From an uncultured Lachnoclostridium sp. (GTDB lineage Bacteria; Bacillota; Clostridia; Lachnospirales; Lachnospiraceae): a stretch of 64,000 nucleotides of DNA. Location: positions 43,617-107,616 of the forward strand of contig CAKNJS010000005.1 of assembly GCA_930986645.1 (NCBI GenBank). Direction: 5' to 3'. The notes beneath the pieces are model-generated. The model was not told where the DNA came from, did no database searches, and worked only from the letters and a program-made list of their open reading frames with translations. The stretch's first letter is position 1. The number at the start of each line of letters is the position of its first letter. Below are positions 8,590-18,509 of the stretch, piece by piece. The position numbers were made by a program, and so were the translations under genes.

Positions 8590-9361
8590 AGAGATCATAC
8601 AGGTAATTGAAGCGACTTATCCGAGAAGCGCGGCACTGGATTTTGATAATGTCGGCCTGCTTGCCGGCAGGGAGGATAAAGAAGTATCCAGAGTATACCT
8701 TGCTCTGGACGCAACAGACGGAGTGATTGACAGGGCGATCGAAGCCGGTGCAGATATGCTGATTACACATCACCCGCTCATTTTCTCCCCAATGAAAAAG
8801 GTGACGGACGAAGACTTTATCGGCAGGAGGGTTGTCAGGCTGATTCAGAATGATATTGCGTATTATGCTATGCATACGAATTATGATGTGCTGGGAATGG
8901 CCTCTCTTGCGGAAAAGATTCTGGAAATTAAAAATGCACAGGTGCTGGATGTTACAATGAGCGCGGACGGACATGAAGAGGGGATCGGCCGTGTGGGAGA
9001 TCTGGAAAAGTCTATGACGCTCGAAGAATGCTGCATCTACGTGAAGCATAGACTGAAACTGGGCAGCTTGAAAGTTTTTGGAGATATGGACCGTAAAGTT
9101 TCACGACTGGCGGTTTCACCCGGATCAGGTAAATCTGCCGTTGCTCCTGCTATTGCAAAAGGAGCGGATGTTCTGGTGACGGGGGATATCGGACATCACG
9201 ACGGACTGGATGCCGTGGAGCAGGGACTGGCTGTTATCGATGCGGGACATTATGGTACGGAATATATCTTTATTGATGATATGAAACAATTTCTGAACGG
9301 CAAGCTTCCTGTATTGGACGTAATCACGACGCCGATTATTCATCCGTTTCAGATTATTTAG
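8579..9361 (+). CDS. Nif3-like dinuclear metal centre protein
   Basis: The 260-residue protein belongs to the NIF3/YqfO family, hexameric proteins with a two-metal site; some members are labelled GTP cyclohydrolase 1 type 2, but the physiological role in Firmicutes is not settled. Metal ligands are recognisable in LITHHPLIF (two His near residues 62-63), the MHTNYDV segment (His near 99) and the C-terminal DAGHYGTEY motif (His near 223, Glu near 227). The protein is the short form without the central CutA-like insertion seen in Bacillus YqfO. The start overlaps the end of trmK by 11 bases, and the nucleoside kinase follows 16 bases later, so all three form an operon. Confidence 0.88.
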   Translation: MLCKEIIQVIEATYPRSAALDFDNVGLLAGREDKEVSRVYLALDATDGVIDRAIEAGADMLITHHPLIFSPMKKVTDEDFIGRRVVRLIQNDIAYYAMHTNYDVLGMASLAEKILEIKNAQVLDVTMSADGHEEGIGRVGDLEKSMTLEECCIYVKHRLKLGSLKVFGDMDRKVSRLAVSPGSGKSAVAPAIAKGADVLVTGDIGHHDGLDAVEQGLAVIDAGHYGTEYIFIDDMKQFLNGKLPVLDVITTPIIHPFQII

Positions 9362-9377
9362 TGATAAGGAGGAGTAT

Positions 9378-11048
9378 ATGTCTGAGCAAATGTGCAGAGT
9401 TACAGCAGCAGGGAAAACCAGAGAATACAGGGCGGGAACTTCTTATCAGAAGATAGCCGAGGATTTTCAGCCTGGATATGAACATCAGATTGTCCTTGTG
9501 TTTGTCGACGGATTTCACCTGCAGGAACTCAGAAAAACAGTAGAGAGAGACTGCGAACTGAGATTTGTGACGACGGCAGATGCCATCGGGCACGCGGCAT
9601 ATAAGAGAAGTATGAGCTTCCTGCTTGTCAAAGCTGTTCATGATGCTGCAGGACACGATAAGGTCGAACGGGTAAGGATTCATTTTTCCCTTGGAAAAGG
9701 GTATTATTGTACGGTGGAGGGCGATGTAAAGCTTGATGAAGCTTTCCTGCAGAAGGTGTCTGCCCGTATGAGAGAGCTGTCCGCGCAGAGGATCAGGTTT
9801 GATAAGAGATCCGTACACACGGACGATGCGGTTGAGCTCTTTCACAGACACGGAATGTATGATAAAGAAAGACTGTTCGAGTACAGACGTGTCTCAAAAG
9901 TAAACATATACAGCATTAATGAATTTGAAGATTATTATTACGGCTATATGGTTCCGGATGCAGGCTGCCTGAAATATTTTTCTCTGCATCTTTATGATGA
10001 AGGGTTTGTACTGCAGATGCCGGTAAAAGAGAAGCCGGAGGAGGTGCCTGAGTTTAAGCCGAGCCCGAAGCTTTTTCAGGTTATGAAAGAGTCAGTGGAG
10101 TGGGGAGACTGTCAGGATATAGAGACGGTAGGTGCACTCAACGATATGATTACTAAGAGCGATATGCGGGAAGTGGTGCTTGTGCAGGAAGCTCATCAGG
10201 AACGTCAGATTGGTGAGATTGCAAAGCGCATAGCGGAAACGGGAGATACGAAGTTTGTGCTGATTGCAGGACCGTCGTCTTCAGGCAAAACTACATTTTC
10301 ACACAGACTGTCCATACAGCTTCGGGTTAACGGATTGCGGCCGCATCCCATTGCAGTGGATAATTATTTTGTGGACAGAGAGCATACTCCGAGAGACAAG
10401 GACGGCAATTATAATTTCGAATGTCTTGAGGCAATTGATATAGAAAAATTCAATGAAGATATGGAAGCTCTCATTCGAGGAGAAGAAGTGTACCTTCCCA
10501 TATTTGATTTTAAGACCGGAAAGAGAAAATATGATACCCGCCCGAAAAAACTGGGGCCGGATGATATCCTTGTCGTAGAAGGAATCCATTGCCTGAACCC
10601 GAAACTGACAGAAGCGATGCGTGATGAATGCAAGTTCAGGATTTATATCAGCGCGCTGACCCAGCTGAATATAGATGAACATAATCGTATTCCCTCTACA
10701 GATGGGCGTCTGATCCGCCGGATCGTAAGAGATGCCCGCACACGGGGATCATCGGCTATGAAGACGATTGCCATGTGGCCTTCTGTGCGCAGAGGAGAAG
10801 AAGAAAATATTTTCCCTTATCAGGAAGAAGCGGATGTAATGTTTAATTCATCACTTCTCTATGAATTGGCAGTGCTGAAGCAGTATGTAGAACCGTTGCT
10901 TTTCGGAGTAGACAGAGATTCGGAGGAGTATCTCGAGGCAAAACGTCTGTTGAAATTTTTTGATTATTTTGTGGGAATCGGAAGCGAATATGTGCCGACG
11001 AATTCCCTTTTGAGAGAATTCATCGGCGGAGGGTGCTTCCGTGTATGA
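9378..11048 (+). CDS. Nucleoside (uridine-type) kinase with N-terminal TGS-like region
   Basis: This 556-residue protein joins an N-terminal TGS-like segment and threonyl-tRNA-synthetase-like second domain (residues about 1-200, with the HDAAGHD and HRHGMYDKERLFEYRR motifs) to a C-terminal phosphoribulokinase/uridine kinase domain. The P-loop GPSSSGKTT lies near residues 298-306, and DNYFVDREHTPRDKDGNYNFE and VVEGIHCLNP are typical of uridine kinase. Such fusions are common in clostridia and are annotated as nucleoside kinase; the substrate (probably uridine or cytidine) is inferred only from the kinase half. It lies at the end of the trmK operon and converges on aroC with a 14-base gap. Confidence 0.85.
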   Translation: MSEQMCRVTAAGKTREYRAGTSYQKIAEDFQPGYEHQIVLVFVDGFHLQELRKTVERDCELRFVTTADAIGHAAYKRSMSFLLVKAVHDAAGHDKVERVRIHFSLGKGYYCTVEGDVKLDEAFLQKVSARMRELSAQRIRFDKRSVHTDDAVELFHRHGMYDKERLFEYRRVSKVNIYSINEFEDYYYGYMVPDAGCLKYFSLHLYDEGFVLQMPVKEKPEEVPEFKPSPKLFQVMKESVEWGDCQDIETVGALNDMITKSDMREVVLVQEAHQERQIGEIAKRIAETGDTKFVLIAGPSSSGKTTFSHRLSIQLRVNGLRPHPIAVDNYFVDREHTPRDKDGNYNFECLEAIDIEKFNEDMEALIRGEEVYLPIFDFKTGKRKYDTRPKKLGPDDILVVEGIHCLNPKLTEAMRDECKFRIYISALTQLNIDEHNRIPSTDGRLIRRIVRDARTRGSSAMKTIAMWPSVRRGEEENIFPYQEEADVMFNSSLLYELAVLKQYVEPLLFGVDRDSEEYLEAKRLLKFFDYFVGIGSEYVPTNSLLREFIGGGCFRV

Positions 11049-11062
11049 GGTGCTGAACCGAA

Positions 11063-12157
11063 TTAGTAGATCTTTTTGAGGTAATCCATACGGGCAGTCA
11101 TATTCTGGAGGAGCAGATCTGCAAGAGTAATTGCAGTCATGGATTCCACGACTACGACTGCACGGGGGACGATGACGGGATCGTGGCGTCCAAGTACCTT
11201 GATTTCGGTATTTTCACCTGAAATATTGACTGTATGCTGGGTTCTGGCTATTGAAGAAGTCGGCTTAACTGCTGCTCTTAAAATCAGTCTGGAACCGTCG
11301 CTCATACCTCCGAGCGTACCTCCGGAATGGTTTGTCTTTTTGAAAATCTGCCCGTTCTCGGAATAAAAAGCATCGTTGTTTCTGCTTCCGGAAGACAGCG
11401 GTGCTTTAAAACCGTCTCCGATTTCCACGCCTTTGACTGCCCCGATTGACATAACCGCCTGTGCAAGGAGTGCATCGAGCTTGTCGAATACCGGTTCTCC
11501 CAGACCGACAGGAAGATGATCGGCGGTACATTCGATGATGCCGCCGCAGGAGTCTCTGTCCGCCATCAGGGAAGCAATATATTCACCAGCCTGTTCCGCT
11601 GTCGTATTATTCGGCATATACAGGCTGTTTTCTTCGATTTCAGAATAATGAATATCTTCATCGTTTACTGCATACGGGCCGATTGCTTTTGTGTATGCGC
11701 GCACGGTAATGCCAAGTTCGCTCAGAAGCAGAGAAGCAATGGCACCGGCGGCAACGCGGCCGATCGTCTCTCTTCCGGAAGAACGTCCGCCGCCGCGGTA
11801 GTCGCGGAAGCCGTACTTCTCGGTAAATGGATAGTCGGCGTGCCCGGGACGGAACAGCTCGGCAATATTTCCGTAATCGCGGGAACGCTGATCCTGATTG
11901 CGGACTAGAAGAGAAATAGGAGTACCTGTTGTCTTCCCTTCGAAGACACCGGAAAGGATTTCGACGGAATCCGCTTCGTTTCTTCTGGTTGTAAATTTGC
12001 TCTGACCGGGTCTTCTGCGGTCGAGGAACTTCTGGATCTGTTCCTCGCAAAGTGCAAGTCCGGCGGGACATCCGTCTATTACAACACCGATCCCGGGGCC
12101 GTGGGATTCTCCCCATGTAGTTATGCGAAATATTTTCCCAAATGATGAACCACTCAT
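11063..12157 (-). CDS. aroC: Chorismate synthase
   Basis: AroC converts 5-enolpyruvylshikimate-3-phosphate to chorismate using reduced FMN, the last shared step of aromatic biosynthesis. The 364-residue protein has the signature stretches GESHGPGIGVVIDG near the N-terminus, the RPGHADYPFTEKYGFRDYRGGGRSSGRET block around residue 100-130 and a C-terminal RHDPVIVPRAVVVVESM segment. The ATG at 12157 gives the conserved start SFGKIFRITTWGESHG; AAAGGAG lies 13 bases upstream, a long spacing. No other shikimate gene is adjacent, though DAHP synthase and pheA occur later in the window. It has its own promoter, divergent from the L,D-transpeptidase gene. Confidence 0.96.
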   Translation of the reverse strand: MSGSSFGKIFRITTWGESHGPGIGVVIDGCPAGLALCEEQIQKFLDRRRPGQSKFTTRRNEADSVEILSGVFEGKTTGTPISLLVRNQDQRSRDYGNIAELFRPGHADYPFTEKYGFRDYRGGGRSSGRETIGRVAAGAIASLLLSELGITVRAYTKAIGPYAVNDEDIHYSEIEENSLYMPNNTTAEQAGEYIASLMADRDSCGGIIECTADHLPVGLGEPVFDKLDALLAQAVMSIGAVKGVEIGDGFKAPLSSGSRNNDAFYSENGQIFKKTNHSGGTLGGMSDGSRLILRAAVKPTSSIARTQHTVNISGENTEIKVLGRHDPVIVPRAVVVVESMTAITLADLLLQNMTARMDYLKKIY

Positions 12158-12210
12158 AATAATTGATGTTCTCCTTTCTGAATCTGTACATGAATCAGTA
12201 CACAAGGTCA

Positions 12211-12240
12211 ATTATATAGGAAAGAACCTGTTGTTGACAA
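12211..12240 (-). promoter_or_regulatory. Promoter of aroC
   Basis: On the minus strand TTGTCA (12235-12240) and TATAAT (12211-12216) are 18 bases apart. Confidence 0.6.
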
Positions 12241-12252
12241 GTATAAGTGCAC

Positions 12253-12281
12253 TTTACTTTTTAATCGTATCGTACTATAAT
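12253..12281 (+). promoter_or_regulatory. Promoter of the L,D-transpeptidase gene
   Basis: TTTACT (12253-12258) and TATAAT (12276-12281) are 17 bases apart. It is back to back with the aroC promoter, 12 bases away. Confidence 0.6.
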
Positions 12282-12317
12282 GAAACAGAAATTGTATAAA
12301 GGAGATTAGACTGACTG

Positions 12318-13904
12318 ATGAGTGAAAAAAGAAAACATGATACCGATCTGCATCAGGACAAAATAGATTCAAAAGATGATACTGTACTCAATGAAGTCTC
12401 AGAAGACATATCTGATCTCCCGGGGGGAGATAAAAACGGTACAGTTTCTGAAAAATCTAGAAAGAAAAGGCGCAGGTCAAGACGCAGAGGAAGAAGAAAT
12501 AAAGAAAAAAAGAGTATGGGGAAAAAGCCATGGATTATTGCCGGAAGTATTGTGGGCGGACTTCTCGTGATTTATCTCGGGGCGGCAGTTTTTTTCATGA
12601 GCCATTTCCTTATAAATACAACAGTTAACGGAAAAGATTTTTCCGGAAAAACTGTGGCTGATGTGGAGAAATATCTCAAAAATCAGGTGGCGGACTACGA
12701 ATTGACTATATCAGAGCAGAATAATGTCTCTGATGTGATCAAAGGTTCGGAGATATCGCTGACCTATCAGGAAAACTCTCAGGTCGCTGATGCGCTTAAA
12801 GCGCAGAACCAGCTGCTCTGGATCACCTCACTGTTTACAAAATCCGATACGGACCTGACAGTTCAGGTTGATTATGATGAGGCGGCATTGAACGAGAAGA
12901 TCCAGAATCTTCAGGCGGTAACTGGGGAACAGACAGATCCCGTGCCGGCTCATCCGGAATTTGACGGCAGCTCATTTGTTGTTGCGGCGGAGCAGTACGG
13001 AACAAAGGTGGATATGGATACTCTGACGGCAAAGATTGAGCAGTATATTACAGAGTTCAAAACAAATCTGAATATGATGGATGAGCAATGTTATGTGATG
13101 CCGGCATATACTTCAGATTCGCCGGAGGTACAGGCTGCCTGTGATGAGATGAATTCATACCTTAAGGCAAGCATTACCTATCCGATGGATGAAAATGTGG
13201 TGGTAGACAAGACTCTGATCTCCGAGTGGGTCACATATGATGATAATATGCAGGTTACATTCAATGAAGATGCCGTGAAAGCTTGGATGAGAGAGTTTGG
13301 CAGCAAATATGATACAGTCGGTACAACGAGGTCCATCACCACGCCGACAGGCAAGACCGCACAGGTATCCGGCGGCACATACGGCTGGATTGTCGATGAA
13401 GCAGCAGAGACGACAAATCTGATCAACAGCATTAAAAACGGCGAAGTGACGGAGCGCCAGCCGGCATATAAGCAGACTGCAGCATCTCATGCAGCTCAGG
13501 ACTGGGGAAACACTTACATTGAAGTTGATATTGCTGCACAGCATATGTGGTATATAGTAGACGGTTCGATCGCTATGGAATCCGATGTCGTAACAGGACT
13601 TCCGGACGGTGACAGGGATACACCGACAGGCGTTTATTCCATATTATATACGGAACGGGATTCCACATTAAAAGGTGCAATTAATCCGGCAACAGGCAAG
13701 CCCAGTTACGAGACACCGGTCGCATTCTGGATGCCGTTTACATGGCAGGGGCACGGATTTCACGATGCAACATGGCAGGCTCAGTTTGGCGGTTCATGGT
13801 ATCAGTCACATGGCTCTCACGGCTGTGTGAATATGCCATACAGTAAAGCGGAACAGCTCTTCGGTATGATCAGTGCTGGAACTCCGGTTATCGTGCATAA
13901 TTAG
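12318..13904 (+). CDS. Membrane-anchored L,D-transpeptidase (YkuD domain)
   Basis: The 528-residue protein should cross-link peptidoglycan stem peptides (3-3 links) or attach substrates to them on the outer face of the membrane. It has a basic cytoplasmic tail rich in Lys/Arg, one transmembrane segment at about residues 72-95, an extracytoplasmic putative peptidoglycan-binding domain with the fold repeat NTTVNGKDFSGKTVADVE, and a C-terminal YkuD catalytic domain. The active-site signature HGSHGCVNMP is at about residues 498-507, with the nucleophilic cysteine in SHGCVN. The start ATG12318 has GGAG 14 bases upstream. Its divergent promoter region is shared with aroC, and tgt follows 60 bases downstream. 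Confidence 0.9.
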   Translation: MSEKRKHDTDLHQDKIDSKDDTVLNEVSEDISDLPGGDKNGTVSEKSRKKRRRSRRRGRRNKEKKSMGKKPWIIAGSIVGGLLVIYLGAAVFFMSHFLINTTVNGKDFSGKTVADVEKYLKNQVADYELTISEQNNVSDVIKGSEISLTYQENSQVADALKAQNQLLWITSLFTKSDTDLTVQVDYDEAALNEKIQNLQAVTGEQTDPVPAHPEFDGSSFVVAAEQYGTKVDMDTLTAKIEQYITEFKTNLNMMDEQCYVMPAYTSDSPEVQAACDEMNSYLKASITYPMDENVVVDKTLISEWVTYDDNMQVTFNEDAVKAWMREFGSKYDTVGTTRSITTPTGKTAQVSGGTYGWIVDEAAETTNLINSIKNGEVTERQPAYKQTAASHAAQDWGNTYIEVDIAAQHMWYIVDGSIAMESDVVTGLPDGDRDTPTGVYSILYTERDSTLKGAINPATGKPSYETPVAFWMPFTWQGHGFHDATWQAQFGGSWYQSHGSHGCVNMPYSKAEQLFGMISAGTPVIVHN

Positions 13905-13964
13905 AACGGTGCGGCCGGACATAAAAGCATAGAATAAAACAGACAGAGACAGGATATATAAAAT

Positions 13965-15095
13965 ATGTATGAATTACTGAAAAAAGACGGAATGGCAAAG
14001 CGGGGCCGGTTTCATACCGTGCACGGTACAATTGAAACGCCCGTATTTATGAATGTGGGAACGGCTGCGGCAATTAAGGGAGCAGTGTCCACAGATGATC
14101 TCAGGACGATTAAAACGCAGGTGGAACTGTCAAATACATACCATCTGCATGTTCGTCCGGGAGATGAGATCGTGAAGAAACTTGGCGGTCTGCACCGTTT
14201 TATGAACTGGGACAAGCCGATTCTGACTGATTCGGGCGGATTTCAGGTGTTTTCCCTTGCTTCGCTTAGGAAAATCAAGGAAGAGGGCGTTCACTTCCAT
14301 TCCCATGTTGACGGACGGAAAATCTTCATGGGACCGGAGGAGAGCATGCAGATCCAGTCCAATCTGGCATCAACCATTGCAATGGCGTTTGACGAGTGTC
14401 CTTCCAGCGTAGCGGATAAGAAATATATGCAGAATTCCGTGGAGCGCACTGCCCGGTGGCTGAAGCGCTGCAAGGATGAGATGCAGAGGCTGAATTCACT
14501 TCCGGATACGATCAACCCCCATCAGATGCTTTTCGGCATTAATCAGGGCGGTGTATATGAAGATATCCGTATTGCCCACGCACAGATGATCACAGAACTG
14601 GATCTTGACGGATATGCCGTGGGAGGTCTGGCTGTCGGAGAAAGTCATGAGGAAATGTACCGGATACTGGATGCGGTCGTACCTTACCTGCCCGATAATA
14701 AACCTACTTACCTTATGGGGGTGGGCACTCCGGCTAATATTCTGGAGGCGGTTGACCGAGGCGTTGATTTCTTCGACTGTGTATATCCGTCCAGAAACGG
14801 CAGACACGGACACGTGTATACAAACCATGGCAAAATGAATCTCTTCAATGCAAAATATGAACTGGATGACCGGCCGATCGAAGAGGGATGCGGCTGTCCT
14901 GCATGCAGAAGCTACAGCAGGGCATATATACGTCATCTGCTTAAGGCGAAGGAAATGCTGGGAATGCGGCTCTGTGTGCTTCATAACCTGTATTTTTATA
15001 ATACGATGATGGAAGAAATCAGGGATGCAATTGATGCAGGAGAATACAAAGCGTATAAAAAACGGAAGCTGGATGCAGCAGCGGGGCGTCTTTAA
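13965..15095 (+). CDS. tgt: Queuine/preQ1 tRNA-ribosyltransferase
   Basis: Tgt exchanges guanine-34 in GUN anticodon tRNAs for preQ1, leading to queuosine. The 376-residue length is standard. Visible signatures are DSGGFQVFSL near residues 86-95 (the nucleophile region begins with the Asp of this motif), the catalytic DCVYPSRNGRHG segment near 265-276, and the zinc site CGCPACRS with a further histidine in the LCVLHN segment. tgt followed by yajC is a widespread gene order, and yajC indeed follows, though with its own promoter and without secD/secF. The queuosine pathway genes for preQ1 synthesis are not in the window, so the base may be made or salvaged elsewhere. Confidence 0.96.
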   Translation: MYELLKKDGMAKRGRFHTVHGTIETPVFMNVGTAAAIKGAVSTDDLRTIKTQVELSNTYHLHVRPGDEIVKKLGGLHRFMNWDKPILTDSGGFQVFSLASLRKIKEEGVHFHSHVDGRKIFMGPEESMQIQSNLASTIAMAFDECPSSVADKKYMQNSVERTARWLKRCKDEMQRLNSLPDTINPHQMLFGINQGGVYEDIRIAHAQMITELDLDGYAVGGLAVGESHEEMYRILDAVVPYLPDNKPTYLMGVGTPANILEAVDRGVDFFDCVYPSRNGRHGHVYTNHGKMNLFNAKYELDDRPIEEGCGCPACRSYSRAYIRHLLKAKEMLGMRLCVLHNLYFYNTMMEEIRDAIDAGEYKAYKKRKLDAAAGRL

Positions 15096-15139
15096 CGATG
15101 TTTTTCGGCGGCTTATTGCCATGATTTTCAAAAAGACTC

Positions 15140-15168
15140 TTGAAGTAAATGGGGTTTTTGTGTATAGT
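15140..15168 (+). promoter_or_regulatory. Promoter of yajC
   Basis: TTGAAG (15140-15145) and TATAGT (15163-15168) are 17 bases apart. Confidence 0.55.
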
Positions 15169-15207
15169 AGACTTATTGCCGGATAGAAAGTTAGGAGGAA
15201 ATATATT

Positions 15208-15486
15208 ATGGGTGAAATGGCTAGTATGCTGATATTATGGGTCGTTGTGATCGGACTGATGTGGTTCCTGCTCATGCGTCCTCAGAAAAAAGAGCAGAAA
15301 AGAGTACAGGCAATGCTTGCTTCCATGGAGGTTGGCGATACAGCACTGACAACAAGCGGGTTCTATGGCGTGATCATTGATATCACAGATGATGACGTTA
15401 TCGTTGAGTTCGGAAATAATAAAAACTGCCGTATTCCGATGCAGAAAGCGGCGATTGCTCAGATTGAGAAACCGAGCGCAGAGTAA
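15208..15486 (+). CDS. yajC: Preprotein translocase accessory subunit YajC
   Basis: YajC is a small single-pass membrane protein that associates with SecDF and the Sec translocon. The 92-residue protein has one N-terminal transmembrane helix (about residues 4-22, ASMLILWVVVIGLMWFLLMR) followed by the family motif RPQKKEQKR and a small cytoplasmic domain with GDTALTTSGFYGVI. The size and the neighbour tgt are typical. It is preceded by its own promoter and a good AGGAGG site and is closed by a terminator, so it forms a one-gene unit. The usual downstream secD and secF are absent here. Confidence 0.93.
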   Translation: MGEMASMLILWVVVIGLMWFLLMRPQKKEQKRVQAMLASMEVGDTALTTSGFYGVIIDITDDDVIVEFGNNKNCRIPMQKAAIAQIEKPSAE

Positions 15487-15504
15487 AATAGAAATGTTTT
15501 ATTG

Positions 15505-15544
15505 AGTGAAAATCTGTCAGAATGGCGGATTTTCACTTTTTTTA
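15505..15544 (+). terminator. Terminator of yajC
   Basis: AGTGAAAATC (15505-15514) pairs with GATTTTCACT (15528-15537), followed by a run of T. Confidence 0.85.
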
Positions 15545-15589
15545 TGATATTATATTTTAGAGCGCCCTCTATTTTTTACACTGTACCAC

Positions 15590-15618
15590 TTGAAAGACGT
15601 ACAGAAATGAGGTATGAT
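15590..15618 (+). promoter_or_regulatory. Promoter of the leuB-ilvD-ilvB-serC-serA operon
   Basis: TTGAAA (15590-15595) and TATGAT (15613-15618) are 17 bases apart. Only about 30 bases of leader remain before leuB, too short for a T-box or a leader-peptide attenuator. Confidence 0.65.
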
Positions 15619-15655
15619 AGACAGTGACATTTTAGATTTGGAAGGGTGAGCGGTT

Positions 15656-16741
15656 ATGAATATGAAGATCGGAGTAATAAAAGGGGATGGAATCGGACCG
15701 GAGATTGTGGACGAGGCACTGAAAGTTCTCGACCGGATCGCAGAGGTATACGGCCATTCCTTTTCTTATACGCAGCTTTTAATGGGAGGGGCGTCCATTG
15801 ATGTGAACGGCGTGCCGCTTACGGAGGACACACTTGAGGCAGCGAAGGCAAGCGATGCAGTGCTGATGGGATCGATCGGAGGAGATGCGAAGACATCCCC
15901 GTGGTACCAACTGGAGCCGTCCAAGCGCCCCGAGGCAGGGCTTCTGGCGCTCAGAAAAGGTCTGAATCTGTTCGCAAATTTAAGACCGGCTGTACTCTAT
16001 CAGGAATTAAAAGGTGCATGTCCCCTGAAAGAGGAGATTGCTGACCGCGGATTTGATATGATGATAATGAGGGAACTGACCGGGGGTCTCTATTTTGGAA
16101 AACGAAGCACGAAGGAGGAAAACGGCATCCTTGTGGCGAGAGACGAACTTACATACAGCGAGGAAGAAATCCGGCGTATCGCAAAGCGCGGATTTGACAT
16201 TGCCATGAAGCGCAGAAAGAAAGTGACAAGTGTGGATAAGGCAAATGTTCTGGATTCTTCCCGGCTCTGGAGGAAAGTTGTGGAAGAAGTATCCGCAGAT
16301 TATCCGGATGTGCAGCTGGAGCATATGCTTGTAGACAATTGTGCAATGCAGCTTGTCAAGGATCCTGCACAGTTTGATGTGATCCTGACGGAAAATATGT
16401 TCGGAGATATTCTTTCAGATGAGGCGAGCATGGTGACCGGTTCTATCGGAATGCTTGCAAGTGCAAGCCTGAATGAGACAAAATTCGGCCTTTATGAACC
16501 AAGCGGCGGTTCTGCGCCGGATATTGCGGGCAGAGGAATTGCAAATCCGATTGCCACGATTCTTTCTGCAGCTATGATGCTGAGATATTCTTTTGACCTT
16601 GACGCAGAGGCAGAAGCTGTCGAGAACGCAGTCTCGGCAGTGTTAAGAGACGGATACCGTACGGTTGACATTATGTCCGAAGGAATGAAACAGATCGGGA
16701 CGAAGGAGATGGGAGACCGGATCTGTTCCTATATCAAATGA
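15656..16741 (+). CDS. leuB: 3-isopropylmalate dehydrogenase
   Basis: LeuB oxidatively decarboxylates 3-isopropylmalate with NAD in leucine synthesis. The 361-residue protein starts with the beta-strand [13 protein letters not shown] and contains the substrate-binding helix [17 protein letters not shown], the metal and substrate segment [14 protein letters not shown] and the NAD motif [23 protein letters not shown] lies nine bases before ATG15656. It is first in a five-gene run. leuA, leuC and leuD are not next to it, so the leucine pathway is split in this genome. The family also includes tartrate and isocitrate dehydrogenases, but the [14 protein letters not shown] helix and the ilv neighbours favour LeuB. 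Confidence 0.95.
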   Translation: MNMKIGVIKGDGIGPEIVDEALKVLDRIAEVYGHSFSYTQLLMGGASIDVNGVPLTEDTLEAAKASDAVLMGSIGGDAKTSPWYQLEPSKRPEAGLLALRKGLNLFANLRPAVLYQELKGACPLKEEIADRGFDMMIMRELTGGLYFGKRSTKEENGILVARDELTYSEEEIRRIAKRGFDIAMKRRKKVTSVDKANVLDSSRLWRKVVEEVSADYPDVQLEHMLVDNCAMQLVKDPAQFDVILTENMFGDILSDEASMVTGSIGMLASASLNETKFGLYEPSGGSAPDIAGRGIANPIATILSAAMMLRYSFDLDAEAEAVENAVSAVLRDGYRTVDIMSEGMKQIGTKEMGDRICSYIK

Positions 16742-16808
16742 AAGATAACCGCATAAAAAGAATTGGATAAACATATAAAGACATTACAGGAAAGCGAGGA
16801 AATGACAT

Positions 16809-18485
16809 ATGAGAAGTGATACAGTGACAAAAGGCGTTCAGCAGGCGCCCCACAGATCTTTATTTAACGCGCTCGGAATGACAAAAGAAGAGCTTGAAAG
16901 ACCGCTGATCGGAGTGGTAAGTTCTTACAATGAGATTGTTCCGGGACATATGAACCTTGATAAAATCACCGAAGCGGTAAAAATGGGCGTTGCAATGGCG
17001 GGCGGAACTCCGATCGTTGTTCCTGCGATTGCCGTATGTGACGGAATTGCCATGGGACACATCGGGATGAAATATTCCCTTGTGACAAGAGATCTGATCG
17101 CTGATTCCACAGAGGCTCTTGCCATGGCGCATCAGTTTGACGGTCTTGTAATGATCCCTAACTGTGACAAGAACGTGCCCGGGCTTTTGATGGCAGCGGC
17201 GCGTGTGAATATTCCGACGATTTTTGTCAGCGGCGGCCCGATGCTGGCCGGCCATGTAAAAGGAGGACGCACCAGTCTTTCCAGTATGTTTGAGGCTGTA
17301 GGAGCTCATGCGGCAGGAAAGATTACGGATGAGGAACTGTGCGAATACGAGAACAAGGCCTGCCCGACCTGCGGCTCCTGTTCCGGTATGTATACGGCTA
17401 ACAGTATGAACTGTCTGACAGAAGCACTGGGTATGGGGCTTCGAGGAAACGGTACCATTCCAGCCGTATATTCTGCAAGACTCCAGCTTGCAAAACATGC
17501 GGGCATGCAGGTGATGGAACTTGTGCGGAAAAATATCAGGCCTCGAGATATTATGACTGAGGATGCAATTCTCAACGCTCTGACAGTTGATATGGCGCTT
17601 GGATGTTCTACGAACAGTATGCTGCATCTTCCGGCAATTGCCCATGAGATCGGCATGGATTTTGAAATCGATTTCGCAAACAGTATCAGTGAGAAGACGC
17701 CGAATCTGTGCCATCTTGCACCGGCAGGCCACACTTACATTGAAGACCTTAATGAGGCGGGCGGTGTATATGCTGTCATGAATGAACTGAGTAAAAAGAA
17801 CCTTCTGAATCTGGACTGCATGACAGTTACAGGAAAGACAGTAGGAGAAAATATTGCGGGCTGTGAGAATCTGAACCCCGAAGTCATCCGTCCGATTGAT
17901 AATCCATACAGTGAGACGGGCGGTCTTGCAGTGCTCAAAGGAAATCTGGCTCCGGACGGCAGCGTAGTAAAGCGTTCTGCGGTCTGCGATGAGATGCTGG
18001 TGCATGAGGGACCGGCAAGAATCTTCGAGAGCGATGAAGAGGCAACAGAGGCAATCAAGAGCGGAAAGATCAATCCGGGCGATGTTATTGTTATCCGTTA
18101 CGAAGGACCGAAAGGCGGCCCGGGCATGAGAGAGATGCTTAACCCGACTTCAGCTATTGCAGGATACGGCCTTGGCTCTACCGTAGCGCTGATCACGGAC
18201 GGAAGATTCAGCGGCGCATCCCGCGGCGCATCCATCGGACATGTATCACCTGAAGCAGCTGTGGGCGGTCCGATCGCTCTCGTGGAAGAGGGAGATATTA
18301 TTAAGATAAATATTCCGGAACTGAAGCTGGAGCTTGATATCTCAGATGAAGAGATGGCTGCAAGAAAGGCAAAATGGCAGCCGAGAGAGCCGAAAGTCAA
18401 GACCGGATATCTTGCCAGATATGCAGCGATGGTTACATCCGGAAACCGGGGGGCTATTCTGGAAGTACCGGGAAAGAATGAGTGA
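16809..18485 (+). CDS. ilvD: Dihydroxy-acid dehydratase
   Basis: IlvD is an iron-sulfur enzyme that dehydrates 2,3-dihydroxy-isovalerate and -methylvalerate to the keto acids of valine, leucine and isoleucine. The 558-residue protein has the cluster-ligand cysteines in NCDKNVPG (near residue 119) and [18 protein letters not shown] (near 183-200), and a C-terminal [20 protein letters not shown] substrate motif. Its length is typical. It sits between leuB and ilvB with short gaps (67 and 24 bases), so the three are one transcript. As for related enzymes of anaerobes, the cluster is probably oxygen-sensitive, which is an inference from the family. Confidence 0.97.
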   Translation: MRSDTVTKGVQQAPHRSLFNALGMTKEELERPLIGVVSSYNEIVPGHMNLDKITEAVKMGVAMAGGTPIVVPAIAVCDGIAMGHIGMKYSLVTRDLIADSTEALAMAHQFDGLVMIPNCDKNVPGLLMAAARVNIPTIFVSGGPMLAGHVKGGRTSLSSMFEAVGAHAAGKITDEELCEYENKACPTCGSCSGMYTANSMNCLTEALGMGLRGNGTIPAVYSARLQLAKHAGMQVMELVRKNIRPRDIMTEDAILNALTVDMALGCSTNSMLHLPAIAHEIGMDFEIDFANSISEKTPNLCHLAPAGHTYIEDLNEAGGVYAVMNELSKKNLLNLDCMTVTGKTVGENIAGCENLNPEVIRPIDNPYSETGGLAVLKGNLAPDGSVVKRSAVCDEMLVHEGPARIFESDEEATEAIKSGKINPGDVIVIRYEGPKGGPGMREMLNPTSAIAGYGLGSTVALITDGRFSGASRGASIGHVSPEAAVGGPIALVEEGDIIKINIPELKLELDISDEEMAARKAKWQPREPKVKTGYLARYAAMVTSGNRGAILEVPGKNE

Positions 18486-18509
18486 TTGGAAGGAGCGAAA
18501 GAAAAAAGA

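Noticed and set aside
15541..15655. T-box leader for the leuB operon
   Set aside because: Only about 30 bases separate the promoter from leuB, and no T-box consensus is present.
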